Position numbers and translations under genes: made by a program. A stretch of 64,000 nt of DNA from Mytilus californianus (Eukaryota > Mollusca > Bivalvia > Mytilida > Mytilidae): contig NW_026262668.1 of assembly GCF_021869535.1 (NCBI RefSeq), positions 12,880,348 to 12,944,347 of the forward strand, in the 5' to 3' direction. Below are positions 1 to 10,600 of this stretch, piece by piece (the first letter of the stretch is position 1; the number at the start of each line of letters is the position of its first letter). The notes below the pieces were generated by a model. It saw only the letters and a program-made list of their open reading frames with translations, searched no databases and was not told where the DNA came from.

Positions 1-895
1 TAATTGGGAAGTTGAAATCGTCCCGTTTATCATAGATTTTCGTGTGAAGTCGTCCATTTGTGTCAATATTGAGGAAAAGATCAAGTTATCCCAAAACAAG
101 AAATTTGTATCAACGATTCCGAATTTTTATAGAAAAAGCTCTGTTTAATGAGATGGTGAAGTCGATCTTTCAAATTTCTTGTTTTGGGTTACAATATTTC
201 ATATCTTGTGAAAAACCACACTGAATCTACCAGAAAATATACTGAAGATGATATTATCAAAATGCTGAGCTCTGTTTAATGAGATGGTGAAGTCGATCTT
301 TCAACTGAGCATGGGGAATAGTAGTGTAAAGCGTAGAAAAATCAAAGTCTTTATGTTGCTGCAAAATTGCAAAGATTGTGATCGAAGATTAAGCAGTAGA
401 TCTTTCGAATTTTTGAGAATCCACATCTGTTTAACACCACTGGTAGAATATATCTCATCACAATATTTTTGAATCCCATCTTTAACTGTAGAAAGAATAG
501 TAGTCAGTACTTTAGAAAGATGTTTAGTCGAACATTTTGATGACCCAGCTATGTATCGTTCTTTATATGGAGTTTTGTGTAGTTTTGGTATCCAGTATAA
601 TGATGGTAAATTTTCTTCGTTTTCTTTGATGTTGATACCAAAAGAAAGAAGGACAGATTTGTGATTTTGTAAAATTTCATCCTTGGTAAATGATGTTAAA
701 GAATATGTAGGATTACCAGTAGTTCTATTTATTCCAAGCTCTTCTGTGAGACATTGCAAATAATGGTTTTTACATATGAAGACAATATTATTGGAGGCTT
801 TATCTGCTGGAACAACGACATATTTGTCATGCAAAGAGGATAAAGCATCCACAACATCCGGATTTTTGAAAGGGTTAGTAACTCTTGTGCTCATA
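1..895 (-). mobile_element. Penelope-like reverse-transcriptase relic, internally rearranged
   Basis: The minus strand carries an open stretch at 894-301 of 197 residues that starts inside a reverse transcriptase. It contains DKYVVVPADKASNN, the finger motif LYWIPKLHK, then RYIAGSSKCSTK and SGVKQMWILKNS. It frameshifts just before the first catalytic block. Bases 1-95 on the minus strand give a later part of the same protein (FLNIDTNGRLHTKIYDKRDD). Bases 171-267 instead read on the plus strand as YLVKNHTEST followed by RKYTEDDIIKML, so the middle of the domain is inverted. WIPKLHK resembles the GLPKIHK block of Penelope-like elements, so I infer that class; another retroelement class cannot be excluded. 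The catalytic block is broken, so the copy is dead. The left end is cut by the window. Confidence 0.75.
137..304. repeat. 37-bp direct repeat bracketing an inverted segment
   Basis: An identical 37-bp sequence starting AGCTCTGTTTAATGAG lies at 137-173 and again at 268-304. The 94 bases between encode reverse-transcriptase sequence in the opposite orientation to both flanks. A further inverted repeat pairs 93-110 (CCCAAAACAAGAAATTTG) with 171-188. Confidence 0.8.
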
Positions 896-1139
896 TTGCA
901 TCGTAGTTTTTGAATGCGCTTCTGAATGCATGATCAAATGATGCATGATAGGTACGGCAATTAGTCAGTCCCTTCACCGGAAATCTATGACATATTTATG
1001 ATTGAAATCTTGAATCAAATAGTTTGTGCATTTCAAAATACAGGCAAAATCTTCGATCACAGCAGATATAGGCACGATGGATTCACAATATATAATATAT
1101 AATGGAACATCAGTGTAAATTAAAGATTTAATTATAGCC

Positions 1140-1725
1140 ACTTATTGAAGTTCACCTATGAAATCTCAAACGATAAAATGTCGTTCTTAGATGTTGATGT
1201 AATTATAGGTTAACGATTTACAACACATGACAGGCATTCTTGACATTAAAATACATTTTAAAGAAACCAATTATTTTCTATATCTGCATCGGAATAGCTG
1301 TCACTTACAGCATTATTCCAATGATTTATCACAGGTGAAGTAATACGGCAGATGAGATAAATCAGTGACCATAACAAATTAATAAACAATCTAGCTAATT
1401 TCAAAGTGATAATATTAGATTGGGGTTATGATAACGTCGAAATAGATGATAGTATTACTGATGCTTTATCAATTGACCGTTCTGAATTATTACAGCAATA
1501 CAAATCGAAGGAAAGAAAATATTTTTTTAGTTTAAATAATTAAATTTAAATTTTATATACGTAAAATTAAATAAGAAGTATCATTAAACACTGGCATTTA
1601 TTGCAATTTGATGAAAAATGTGTACACGTATTCAATGATGAACCAATATTTGCGAATAGCAAGCATAAAAGTGTAGGAGACATGCTTACTAGAATAACGT
1701 TCCAGACTTAAACATAAAATTCACA
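1140..1725 (+). mobile_element. Second reverse-transcriptase relic, C-terminal part
   Basis: The plus strand gives broken reading frames in the order expected for the C-terminal third of a Penelope-like polyprotein. These are FTYEISNDKMSFLDVDV near 1150, FKETNYFLYLHRNSCH near 1260, a thumb-like stretch near 1380-1500, and IIKKHWHLLQFDEKCVHVF near 1580-1640 followed by KSVGDMLTRITF. Stops and frameshifts separate the pieces. The text differs from the relic at 1-895, so it represents another family. It is non-functional. Confidence 0.6.
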
Positions 1726-2055
1726 GTTGGACCCCTGATAGCAGAACTTCCATCATATTTATTGATGATGAAAAATTAAAAAAAAAATATATCAATATGT
1801 TATATTTGATTATATAAAAGTAAATCATTTAAAGATGACCACCCCTAGCTTTAACTACCGAAACACCATAATAATTGTTTCGGGTCCTATCAGGCATTAT
1901 GAGATGCGTGGTTGCATGGGTATTTTAGTAAAATAAAACATACGCATATTTTTAAATCCGTTGTTTTGTTACATAGATGTCCTTTGGTGCTCCGGATAGT
2001 TGGGGAATATACTTCAAAGAAAGAAAAAGTTGACAGGTTGGGGGCAATAAAATAC

Positions 2056-2207
2056 AATTGAGAATGGAAATGGGGAATATGTCAAAGAGACAACAACCCG
2101 ACCAAAGAGCAAACAACAGCCGAAGGCCACCAATGGGTCTTCAACGCAGCGAGAAAATCCCGCATTCGGAGGTGGTCCTCAGCTGGCCCCTAAATAAAAT
2201 TGTGTAT
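2056..2207 (-). repeat. Truncated copy of a retroelement 3' tail (repeat family R1)
   Basis: About 150 bases share a near-identical core (ATGTCAAAGAGACAACAACC, then GGTGGTCCTCAGCTGGCCCC) with 19860-20010 and, reverse-complemented, with 23520-23655 and 46650-46790. At 19860-20957 the same sequence sits directly 3' of a reverse-transcriptase C-terminus, so I infer R1 is the 3' untranslated tail of that element. This copy keeps only the distal end. Confidence 0.7.
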
Positions 2208-3529
2208 CACGATTTTAATAACCTGTTATGGATGTAACAGTATACTACCCTAAATAGGATAAACATTTACTAGATATAGGAAAAATGTATATTCAAAGGT
2301 TGATACAAAACAAGAAAACTAAAGAAAGTTTATGAAATATTCCAACTTCGTCATGGTTTGTATATATGAATTCTCTGTTGCTACATGTAAATGTAATTTA
2401 ACACATCAAATGTGAAGTTAAGTTTTATACCCTGAACACCAGAATTTTAAAAAGCTTTGTTATGATATTGGGTTATATTTAACAAGGTGAGACCACTACA
2501 ATACTGACGTTAGACTACATTTGCATAGTAATTTTCCAATTACAAAATGTCGGGGCATACTTTACTCATGTCTTCCGTCATTACGTTCGCCATCATGAGG
2601 TGTACGAGTGTCACTTGCAACGTCCCTATAGTGTTTTTGTGTCTTTTTATAAACACAAGACTGAAGATACCTGCATATCATTCGGATTTATGATTTGATT
2701 GATCGAGTGTTGCTCGCATATTGTCTAGTGGCAAATAGTTCATGCATTTCCGATCAAAGAGTCGCAAGTGTTCTGTAGTATGCAGAGATTGTGCTATTCA
2801 TCCTGTATATTCGAGATACTGGATTTAACGTCCCTCCTGAATGAATGAAACACTATCAATCAAAGAGCTGCCATCAACACCTAATTCTCCAAATAAAAAA
2901 ATTATTGGGATGAGACTTTAGACAACCACTGAAATGGTTTCTAGCTTGAAACAGGTACAAGAATATTTGGCAGGGTGAACTAATTTTTTGCAAAACTTTA
3001 ATATAAAAAGAATTGGCATCTTTTGCAAGAAAGACTTTTTCCATAGGTGATTCATTTTTGTCAAAACTGATGAAAACAAAATGACTTATACATGCATATT
3101 AAAAATCAACTCAGATGAAATGTACACTATTGCATAAATCTTCTATAAATGAATCAACAATCCATAAATCACTTTAAGAAAAATTGAGGTTGAGCCGCTT
3201 GAACACAACCAAAAACGTTATAGGAGTGAACTGAGGTGCTCTGGATATTATCTATGCATGGAATTCTAAACCTGTGATACATTTGCTTGCCTACTTGGTT
3301 TCATTGCATCGTATCTGTTGCATTGGCGATGTTATTGGTTGGAGTTTTAAGAACTGATTGATAAATACCATTTGTATTGTTGAGGAACAGGAAATTTTAG
3401 CAACAAAGAAAGTAAAATAAAATGGAAGTATAAAGACATGGTTAGTACCAAAAAGAAGTATTTATAAATATATCAAAAGAGAATGTATACAACATTAGCA
3501 TTAACTTATCTAAAATTTGCTCAAGTTCT
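2208..3529. other. Non-coding stretch, degenerate conserved repeat
   Basis: No convincing coding exon is visible. Bases 2700-2845 contain a degenerate repeat (GTCTAGTGGCAAATAGTTCATG, here shortened to its recognisable core, and GGATTTAACGTCC). It resembles a repeat I remember as common in bivalve genomes; that is recollection, not a search result. Confidence 0.35.
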
Positions 3530-3680
3530 GTGAAATTCGTGTGAATGAGGCTCAATTCACGTTGATATCACGTGAAAGCTTGATTCACGTTAATTTCACT
3601 TGAAAAAAAATCACATTATTTCACGTGAATTCAACGTATAAGCCCGATTGAGATGAAATTCACGTGAACAAAATTTGCCT
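3530..3680. repeat. Cluster of TTCACGTGAA-like motifs
   Basis: Within 150 bases there are at least six variants of TTCACGT(G/T)A. They are ATTCACGTTG, ATCACGTGAAAG, ATTCACGTTAA, TTTCACTTGAAA, TTTCACGTGAATTC and ATTCACGTGAAC. Three contain the palindrome CACGTG. This may be a decayed short tandem repeat or a bHLH-type binding cluster; the sequence alone cannot decide. Confidence 0.5.
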
Positions 3681-5659
3681 GTGTAAGCAAACTAAAATCA
3701 TAAAATCTTAAACAAGTGTTAATACCTAATCTTGATTGGACAAACAAAGCTTACAGCTTTTTTTCCGATTGGTCTATTTTTGTTACATTCTTAAAAATAT
3801 CAAAATATAATTGTAAGAAGTTATGACTTTCAAAGAATATAGAAATATAAGATTTGATAATGTCAACATAAGAAACATCAGGGAAATCAGTTTTTGCTTT
3901 GTCGACTGCCTTGACAAAGTGAAAAGAAAAATTGCATCAAGTATCTTCAATTGATTCGATCTCAACGTTTGTCTCCTTTGTATTGAATCTCTCATCTATA
4001 AATAATATCACAAAAGGCGATGTTGTGTATACGACAACTAGACAGCAGATTATACTGTACCAGTAAACAGGTTTACTATCAAGACTATATTCATTTCATT
4101 GACACATTAAGTTTAGACAAAACATAACAACAAACATGCTTAGGGTGCCTAACGTGTTAAACTAGGTTTTGTTATATACCTATTCTCCTTTATTGCAATC
4201 CTGATAAGTACACTGTAGGGGGACTTGAAATACAACTGAAAAATAATTGTCTACCGTTAATAAAATAGTTCTGCAAAATATAAGTGATTTCGGGAAAGCG
4301 GATCCAAAGGATCAGTGTGATAAGGATAGGCGACCGAGAGTCAGACAAAGACTTTAACTGTTTTTTATCTCTCTGTTGTAATGCGACAGTCATAAAGCTT
4401 AAAATCCAAAATAATGTTGTCTTTTTTTATCTAAGAATTTGGTATACACAGCTACATTTAAATGTAGTTCAATGCAAAAACGTCTGCAAAAATAGTGCAA
4501 TACAAAAGAAAAAAGAACTTTGAAAATTGCTACTACCAACATCTGATTCATATTGTCTCTAAACGTAATGTAAGCATGGTCAGTAGGATAAATTTAAGCC
4601 CGAATAGCTGTTTATATAGCTAATAGAAGTAGGAGGTTTGTAGAGCATATGCCAAATCAATCAATATAATATTAGTTGTAAGTACACTTATGTAAACATG
4701 GAACAACTACAGGTTAAAAAGTTTTATTTTGTCGTTTTTTATAGTAATCCCAGTAGAAAATAAAACATATATATGGTTTTTTAAGATTTCTTCTAATTCA
4801 ACTTTCCATCGCTATTCTATGATAGAACTGTCAGGATCTGTTTAAGGATAGATCTGTCCAAAATTGTTCTAAGTTATAATTGTGACAGCCTTCTCAAAGC
4901 TAGAACTGTCGAAAACTGATCTTGTGCAGAAATGTACGAAACAAATCTCGAATAGTTTTCCTGACAATGGCTTAAAGATTTAAAGAGAGGTTAGAACCTA
5001 TCCTAACGTTTTTATATTTGGTGTTTAAAAAAACCAGCACGAATGAGCCAAACTTAAAAATATATTCAAAGCCCATGGTTCATTGATTTTTGCCAATTTA
5101 GAGCTTCAAATATCTCTTCAATATTTCATTAATGTACAAATTGTTTATTAACTGTAATATGCCAACCATTGCTACAGGCATTCTAAAAATTAAGAAAGTG
5201 GATTAATGTTTTTACACTTATATACATATAAAATATTTTTTTAATGTAGCACTCTGTTTCACTTACAGTCTTAATTTTTTTCCAAACCTCGTAAATTTTG
5301 TAAACAAGTACAACTGATAATGAATATAAGAATGAAAATATAATTTGTAAAAAAAAACGTATAGATGTTTAGGAGATCTCAAAATTTGATGATCTCTATA
5401 AAAACAGTACAACGTTAACATTTAATAGACGAACCCCTACCGCCCGCACCCTTTGGAAAAAAAGGTTCCTCTTGTTTTTACGCTAAAAATTGCACGGAAA
5501 ATATTTTCCTAAATGTTATAAGTATAATCACCAGTTTAATTGTTCCCACGGCATTACGAAATACATATTTAAGCAATACGATGCGTTGTGATTGCTCATT
5601 GATGGTATCTGATCATATAAATACTTGAGTGTTTTTGGTTTATTTTTTGCACAGCCTCG
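3681..5659. other. Non-coding stretch with a dispersed repeat
   Basis: No supported gene. Bases 4790-5000 hold a repeat built around the word TAGAACTGT and its complement. It is related to 32690-32890, where TAGAACT words recur with similar spacing. Remaining short open frames are low-complexity and not convincing. Confidence 0.4.
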
Positions 5660-6054
5660 ATTAGCAAATAATAATCTAGTATTCACCTACGTGCTCAATT
5701 ATGTTTCTTTGTATCTTTTGGTGTTGATACGACAGTAGCAGATGTAAAAAAAGATGTTACATGTAATTTTATTTGATAAATTTGGAAAGTTTCAATTGTT
5801 AAACAGAACAAAGAATTACTTTTATAATAAATATTGGAAAGGTCAAACGAACAAGTCATCATGGAAAGAATAAATTTACCGAGTATACATATTTTTTTTT
5901 AATATTCACCGAGTAACGAACTGTTTGTTGACCTTTTCATTTCAATCTGTTACTATGTAGAGAACAGAAAAAATCCAGGTACTGACATATATAAGTAGCT
6001 GGTTGTCACTGTTTATTCAGACCTAACTATTGTGGTATCCTGTTCTTCATTAAG
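5660..6054 (+). promoter_or_regulatory. Promoter and 5'UTR exon of gene A
   Basis: A TATA box TATATAAG lies at 5988-5995. About 30 bases downstream a short untranslated exon ends at 6054 with the donor ATTAAG|GTAAGG. The upstream 330-390 bases align well with 33890-34272 in front of gene B. Shared blocks include ATCTTTTGGTGTTGA, AACAAGTCATCATGGAAA, a block around ACGAAC(T/C)GTTTG, and AAGTAGCTGGTTG just after the TATA box. Conservation stronger than in the surrounding DNA supports a real promoter. The transcription start near 6018-6022 is inferred from TATA spacing. Confidence 0.7.
5988..5995 (+). promoter_or_regulatory. TATA box of gene A
   Basis: TATATAAG, at the same place as TATAAAAG in front of gene B and followed in both by GTAGCTGGTTG. 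It lies about 60 bases before the 5'UTR donor site. Confidence 0.7.
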
Positions 6055-7407
6055 GTAAGGCATTGTTGTAAATATGACTTTCAATTGAACAAGTTGTTTA
6101 TTATTCATGTATTGGTTTTTAATTATAGTTTACCATATAATTGAGCTAAAAGAAAAGTAAAAACTTATATGTATTCAAAAAACAAATTACTATTGATATA
6201 CCTGCTTAATAATTCTAATAATCAGAATACGTTAAACAGTCATCGCTAGGAACTGGTTGACCAATAAGAAGTGTCTTGAACTAAATCATAAGAGAGTAGT
6301 TTTCGTGGGCTTAAATCATTAGATAAGAGAAAATACTCGTCTTATCTGTAAATTTTATGTTTCGTGTCAAATTCCATATCTTTACATTTTGAATGAGTGT
6401 GTATTCCAAGAGTGAGTAATGCATGTATAACATGAGACGTTAAAACTGTCGACACATGTCTTACCCTCTGGAATTCATGCTGAATATTGGATTAAGAATA
6501 TTTAGTAATTTAATCAATTTTTTACGATTCTTTATACTTAACCCATTTCTCTGACGTCGGTCTATTGTTCTTACTGTAGATTTTTCAAGAATCCACTGAC
6601 CACAGTATTAACTTAAGAGAACTTATATTATAACTATAAACTTTTAAATTACAATCTTTTATCCTCTCAAAAACGAGTGGCATGTGTAGGATTCGAACCC
6701 GCGCGTATGTTCGTCATAATCAGTAGAATCTTCAGTCTATGCATGATACCACTAAACCACGAGGGCTGACATCAATCGTTATATGAATAGTACTCTTAAA
6801 GCGCTTAATTGTCAATACATGTCATTTAACTGGGTTCCTGTCTCATTGATAATTCGCTTTTGTAATCTAATGAAATATATATATCTTGGTTTGTTCATGT
6901 TTATTGAATTTGTTTTATTTTGGGTGTTATTTTTTTTTTTAAAGAAATGGGGTAAAACTACTTCTTTGACAGTAAAACAGAAACAAAATCATCGCCATTA
7001 TATGAAAATGAAATATATAATACTTCTAAATGTTCTTGGATTAAAACAATATTTTGGTCCAGAAAAAAAATAAAATGAAAAAATTTCAATCCGGATACAA
7101 GGTTCGAACTTTGCAGTACATTTTTTAAAAGCATTTCATGTATGAAAGTTTATTTTCTACCTTTTCAGCTTTTGATTTTGTTATTTTAAATACAAAATGT
7201 AATTCCTTTATTAAATGCTTGGTGGAGTGAACATTGTACAATTTTCTTAGATGCTTCTGGTTCAATTTCATAACTATACAAATGTAAACAATATAAATGC
7301 TTGATCACTGTTTCAATTACTGCTAGGTTGAAATGCACAAATGAGTTCCAATACCTTTAAATGTGGACCCTCTTCGTTAAATCAGATGTGAACAAAATAT
7401 TTTGTAG
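6055..7407 (+). other. First intron of gene A (5'UTR intron)
   Basis: The intron begins with GTAAGG at 6055 and ends with TATTTTGTAG at 7407. The matching intron of gene B ends with TATTTTGTAG as well. It contains a tRNA-like sequence on the minus strand (6680-6768). A low-complexity open frame at 6783-7073 is not considered a gene. Confidence 0.65.
6680..6768 (-). repeat. tRNA-derived sequence (pseudo-tRNA or SINE head)
   Basis: On the minus strand there is an A-box-like TGGTTTAGTGG (6759-6749) followed about 50 bases later by a perfect B box GGTTCGAATCC (6699-6689). This is the spacing of an RNA polymerase III internal promoter. The 5' and 3' ends do not form a convincing acceptor stem and the T stem is poor. 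A tRNA-derived SINE fragment or pseudogene is more likely than a working tRNA. Confidence 0.45.
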
Positions 7408-7666
7408 ATGGAACAAAAAACAATAATGTCAAGATATGTTGCAGTCCTTTTCGTTGTAATATTTGCTGTGGTGATGGCATATGATCCGGTATATGACCAC
7501 CATTCTGGAGGAGGTGGTGACCCCCATCATGGAGGAGGTGGTGACCCGCATTATGGAGGAGGGGGTGACTACCATCCTGGAGGACAGAGTCACTCTGCAC
7601 AGCATGGTTATGACTACTACCAAAAGCATTGCCCGTGTAGCAAACCTCATAGGAAAATAGACTTTG
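7408..7666 (+). CDS. Gene A coding exon 1 (signal peptide and Gly/His region)
   Basis: Acceptor TTTTGTAG ends at 7407 and donor TTTG|GTTAGT is at 7667. The donor is confirmed by gene B, which has TTTG|GTAAGT at the same place. Read without splicing, the frame stops at once after the donor. The exon holds the signal peptide, the Gly/His repeats and the first two cysteines (CPC). Confidence 0.8.
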
Positions 7667-10600
7667 GTTAGTTATTAGATCTGCCTATATTCTACTACTA
7701 AATTTCAACTGAATTTTAACTGTGAGATGACTTTAAATAATTGTACATGCTACAAAAGCTTTCAAATGTATTTCTTTACTCTACACGTGCTCAAAGCTTT
7801 AGTAAAAAGTGTTTCCTTTTTCCAGGCGTCTCTTTACTTCTCAGATTTGTAATGTTGCATATTGGTTTAAAGGGGTTTTCTTTCAACTGAAATATAGAAA
7901 TACAATGAAAACAACATTGGAATTAATTTCGTATAATGTAGATCTGCAATGTAGGAAGCAAATTTATTTTTATGTTACCGTGCGACAACATTCTTAGTTT
8001 TCAAGATATATACATTTATTGAAAACCTTCATTGGTACATCCGAAACAGGTCATCCAGTCAAGATTGTGTATGGTTTATATCAGAAGAAAATGCCACCTT
8101 TGTTTTATTATGATAAATATTGGAAAACAAGGGATATGAAATAGGTGTATATTTCCTTGAAATACTAGTAAATAAACATTGTATTAAACAAACAATCTAT
8201 ATTTTAACGTAAACGTTGCTGTGACGATTTAAAAGTTTAACTAAAATAAAATGGGATCCGGTTTCACTCAGTATAGAAAAAAGGCGACAATAGTTTACTG
8301 ATGTTCAAATCACGAAAATCGATTCAAAAGGCAATTGAAGGTATCAAACAAAAACTGATGGAACTACATGAACTCAGAAAGGAGCGAGACCATTTGCGTC
8401 GACAGGGTAATCATCTCCTCCTATGCATGCATCAATCGCCATGTTCATTCAGTCAAAATGTCAGAATCGGGAAAAGGACGCAATCGGTTAAATTAAACGA
8501 TGTTATCATTATTTTCAGTGATACCCGTATCTATGTGTGTTTTATATCAAGCATAACTAGTGTATTGACAATCAATATTCAAAAATAAGGAATGCATGCA
8601 AATTTCATGTATCAAATAGCAAAAGATACCAGGCTTTTAATTTTAAATACCAGACGCGCATTTTGCATGTTTGTCTACAATATACTGACCAGTGGCACTG
8701 GAATCAAGTGGAAGGCCACATATAAGAAATCAATTTCCTTTAAAATAAAAAAAGATATCAGAAAAATTGCACAGTTTTTTTTTTTATGTCGATAGTAGAT
8801 TTGGAGCTATACCAATAGCCTAATGATAAATATAAATAACAATGACGCCTTTCGGGGATGTTTGACCAAAGGTCAATAGATTGTTATCATTAATTAAGTT
8901 AGGCAAGCTAAACAAATTATTTCTTCCAAGTATTACACACACAGTTTGTTAAGGATTATTTCCTTGTTTCCGTTTGAACCTTACTGGTGTCTCCATTATT
9001 ACAATTGCAAAAGCAAGCCAGTGCAATTCCCAGAAATTAACCTAACAATGACCAATCGACCGTGAGCAACTCAATATACATCAGATGTTCAATGAATGAG
9101 ATGCATAATGATATATTCAATACTTGTCAATTTGTAGTGTTCGTTATCAGATTGGTGACTAAAAACTATAATCCGCCAAACCACAGGCGACATGGATTTA
9201 TTTCTATTCATACTGACGTTTTACAAGTTTGTCAGGTAAGTCATACTTATGTAAACCTAAGCATCTCATACAAGCCCCATGTCACGAAATTTATTTGACA
9301 ATACAACTAGAAGAGTAACGAAGATTAGAATAAAATTTATATGTTACATACGCACCTTCACACAAATTGACAACTTCAAGCTGGGATATATGGCAAACGT
9401 GACAATTTCATTTTGCACATTTGCAACTTTCCATTTTTCAGCAGTAAAATAGCATATACCAAGTCTTATTTCATTGAAATATCTTCATTGATGCGTACCG
9501 AGTTTGCATATTCAAATTATATGAATTCTATTATATTATTATTATCTAAATGAGTTTGCATGTTATTGCTTTCAGTTTTTCTAAGGTTTGTTAAAGATTA
9601 AAAACATTCACTACTAAAATTACATCCCCTAGTCTATTTTTAGTTTGTATATTCAGTTTAATGTTTTCTTACTCTTTATTGTAAAAAAAAGTTTTCCTTT
9701 CCTCTTCTTGTAAACTTATATTGAAATAAATAAAATTATATTTTGATTTTTAAAGTGTGCCTTGATGATAGATATTTCTTACAAATTCCTATTTTGTGTT
9801 GTTTAGTCATTGTTGAAATGTTTTGATCAATGAAGATGAACGTTAATCGCATTTACAATCATCATCTAGGAATGTAATTCATAAAACAGTAGATCTGACA
9901 TATCACTTTGAACATACAACCATGTACATAAATGCACTAGTACATTTTATCTAACTGTTATCTAGACTGTGTTGTCAATTTCAGAAGGAAAATGTATCCT
10001 CGAAATCTTACTTTATAGTGAGCAGATCTAGTATATACTATCTATGAAGTGTAAACACAAGGAAATGTTTCGTGGCTTTCGTCTCATACTTACTCTGTTG
10101 TAAGCAATATGAGTAAAATATCATAAACATGTGATACCGAATCATGTGGTGGCAAAATAGTTATCAAAAGTTCAGAGTTCTAAATACAAAAATATGTTGT
10201 GTATATATGATCATAGTATCGGTACAAACTGCGCAGGACTAAGTGTGAATAACATTAAGCCACTCGTTTTAAGCATCAAAACCGGGATCATATCAAATAT
10301 GTAGGTACAAGGCCAATGTAAAATAAAACATTAGATTAAGGAGATAAGGTAATGACATCATTTTCATCATTTGTTTAGACTTTTGACATTCCTTTTTTTT
10401 ATGTAACATTACCGAATTTGTACTTACCATGAGACACATAACGGATGTCACATGTAAAACAGAATATGCGTACCCTTCCTGGGCACCACTCACGATTTTT
10501 CTAAGGTTTGCATGATTCATTCATTACTTTTTCGTGTAGTTTTTGGTAAACCGTTGCTTTTCTCTCCGTCGTATATCGATTTTACTACGACTGTGTCTGT

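Noticed and set aside
7408-7425. Upstream ATG as the start of protein A
   Set aside because: It would add six residues ahead of the signal peptide, and gene B has a stop codon at the equivalent position. It cannot be fully excluded.
7429-7650. Minus-strand open frames over gene A exon 1
   Set aside because: They are complements of the Gly/His repeats (Met/Val/Thr-rich) with no support; the plus-strand spliced frame explains the region. The same holds for minus-strand frames at 35984-36232.
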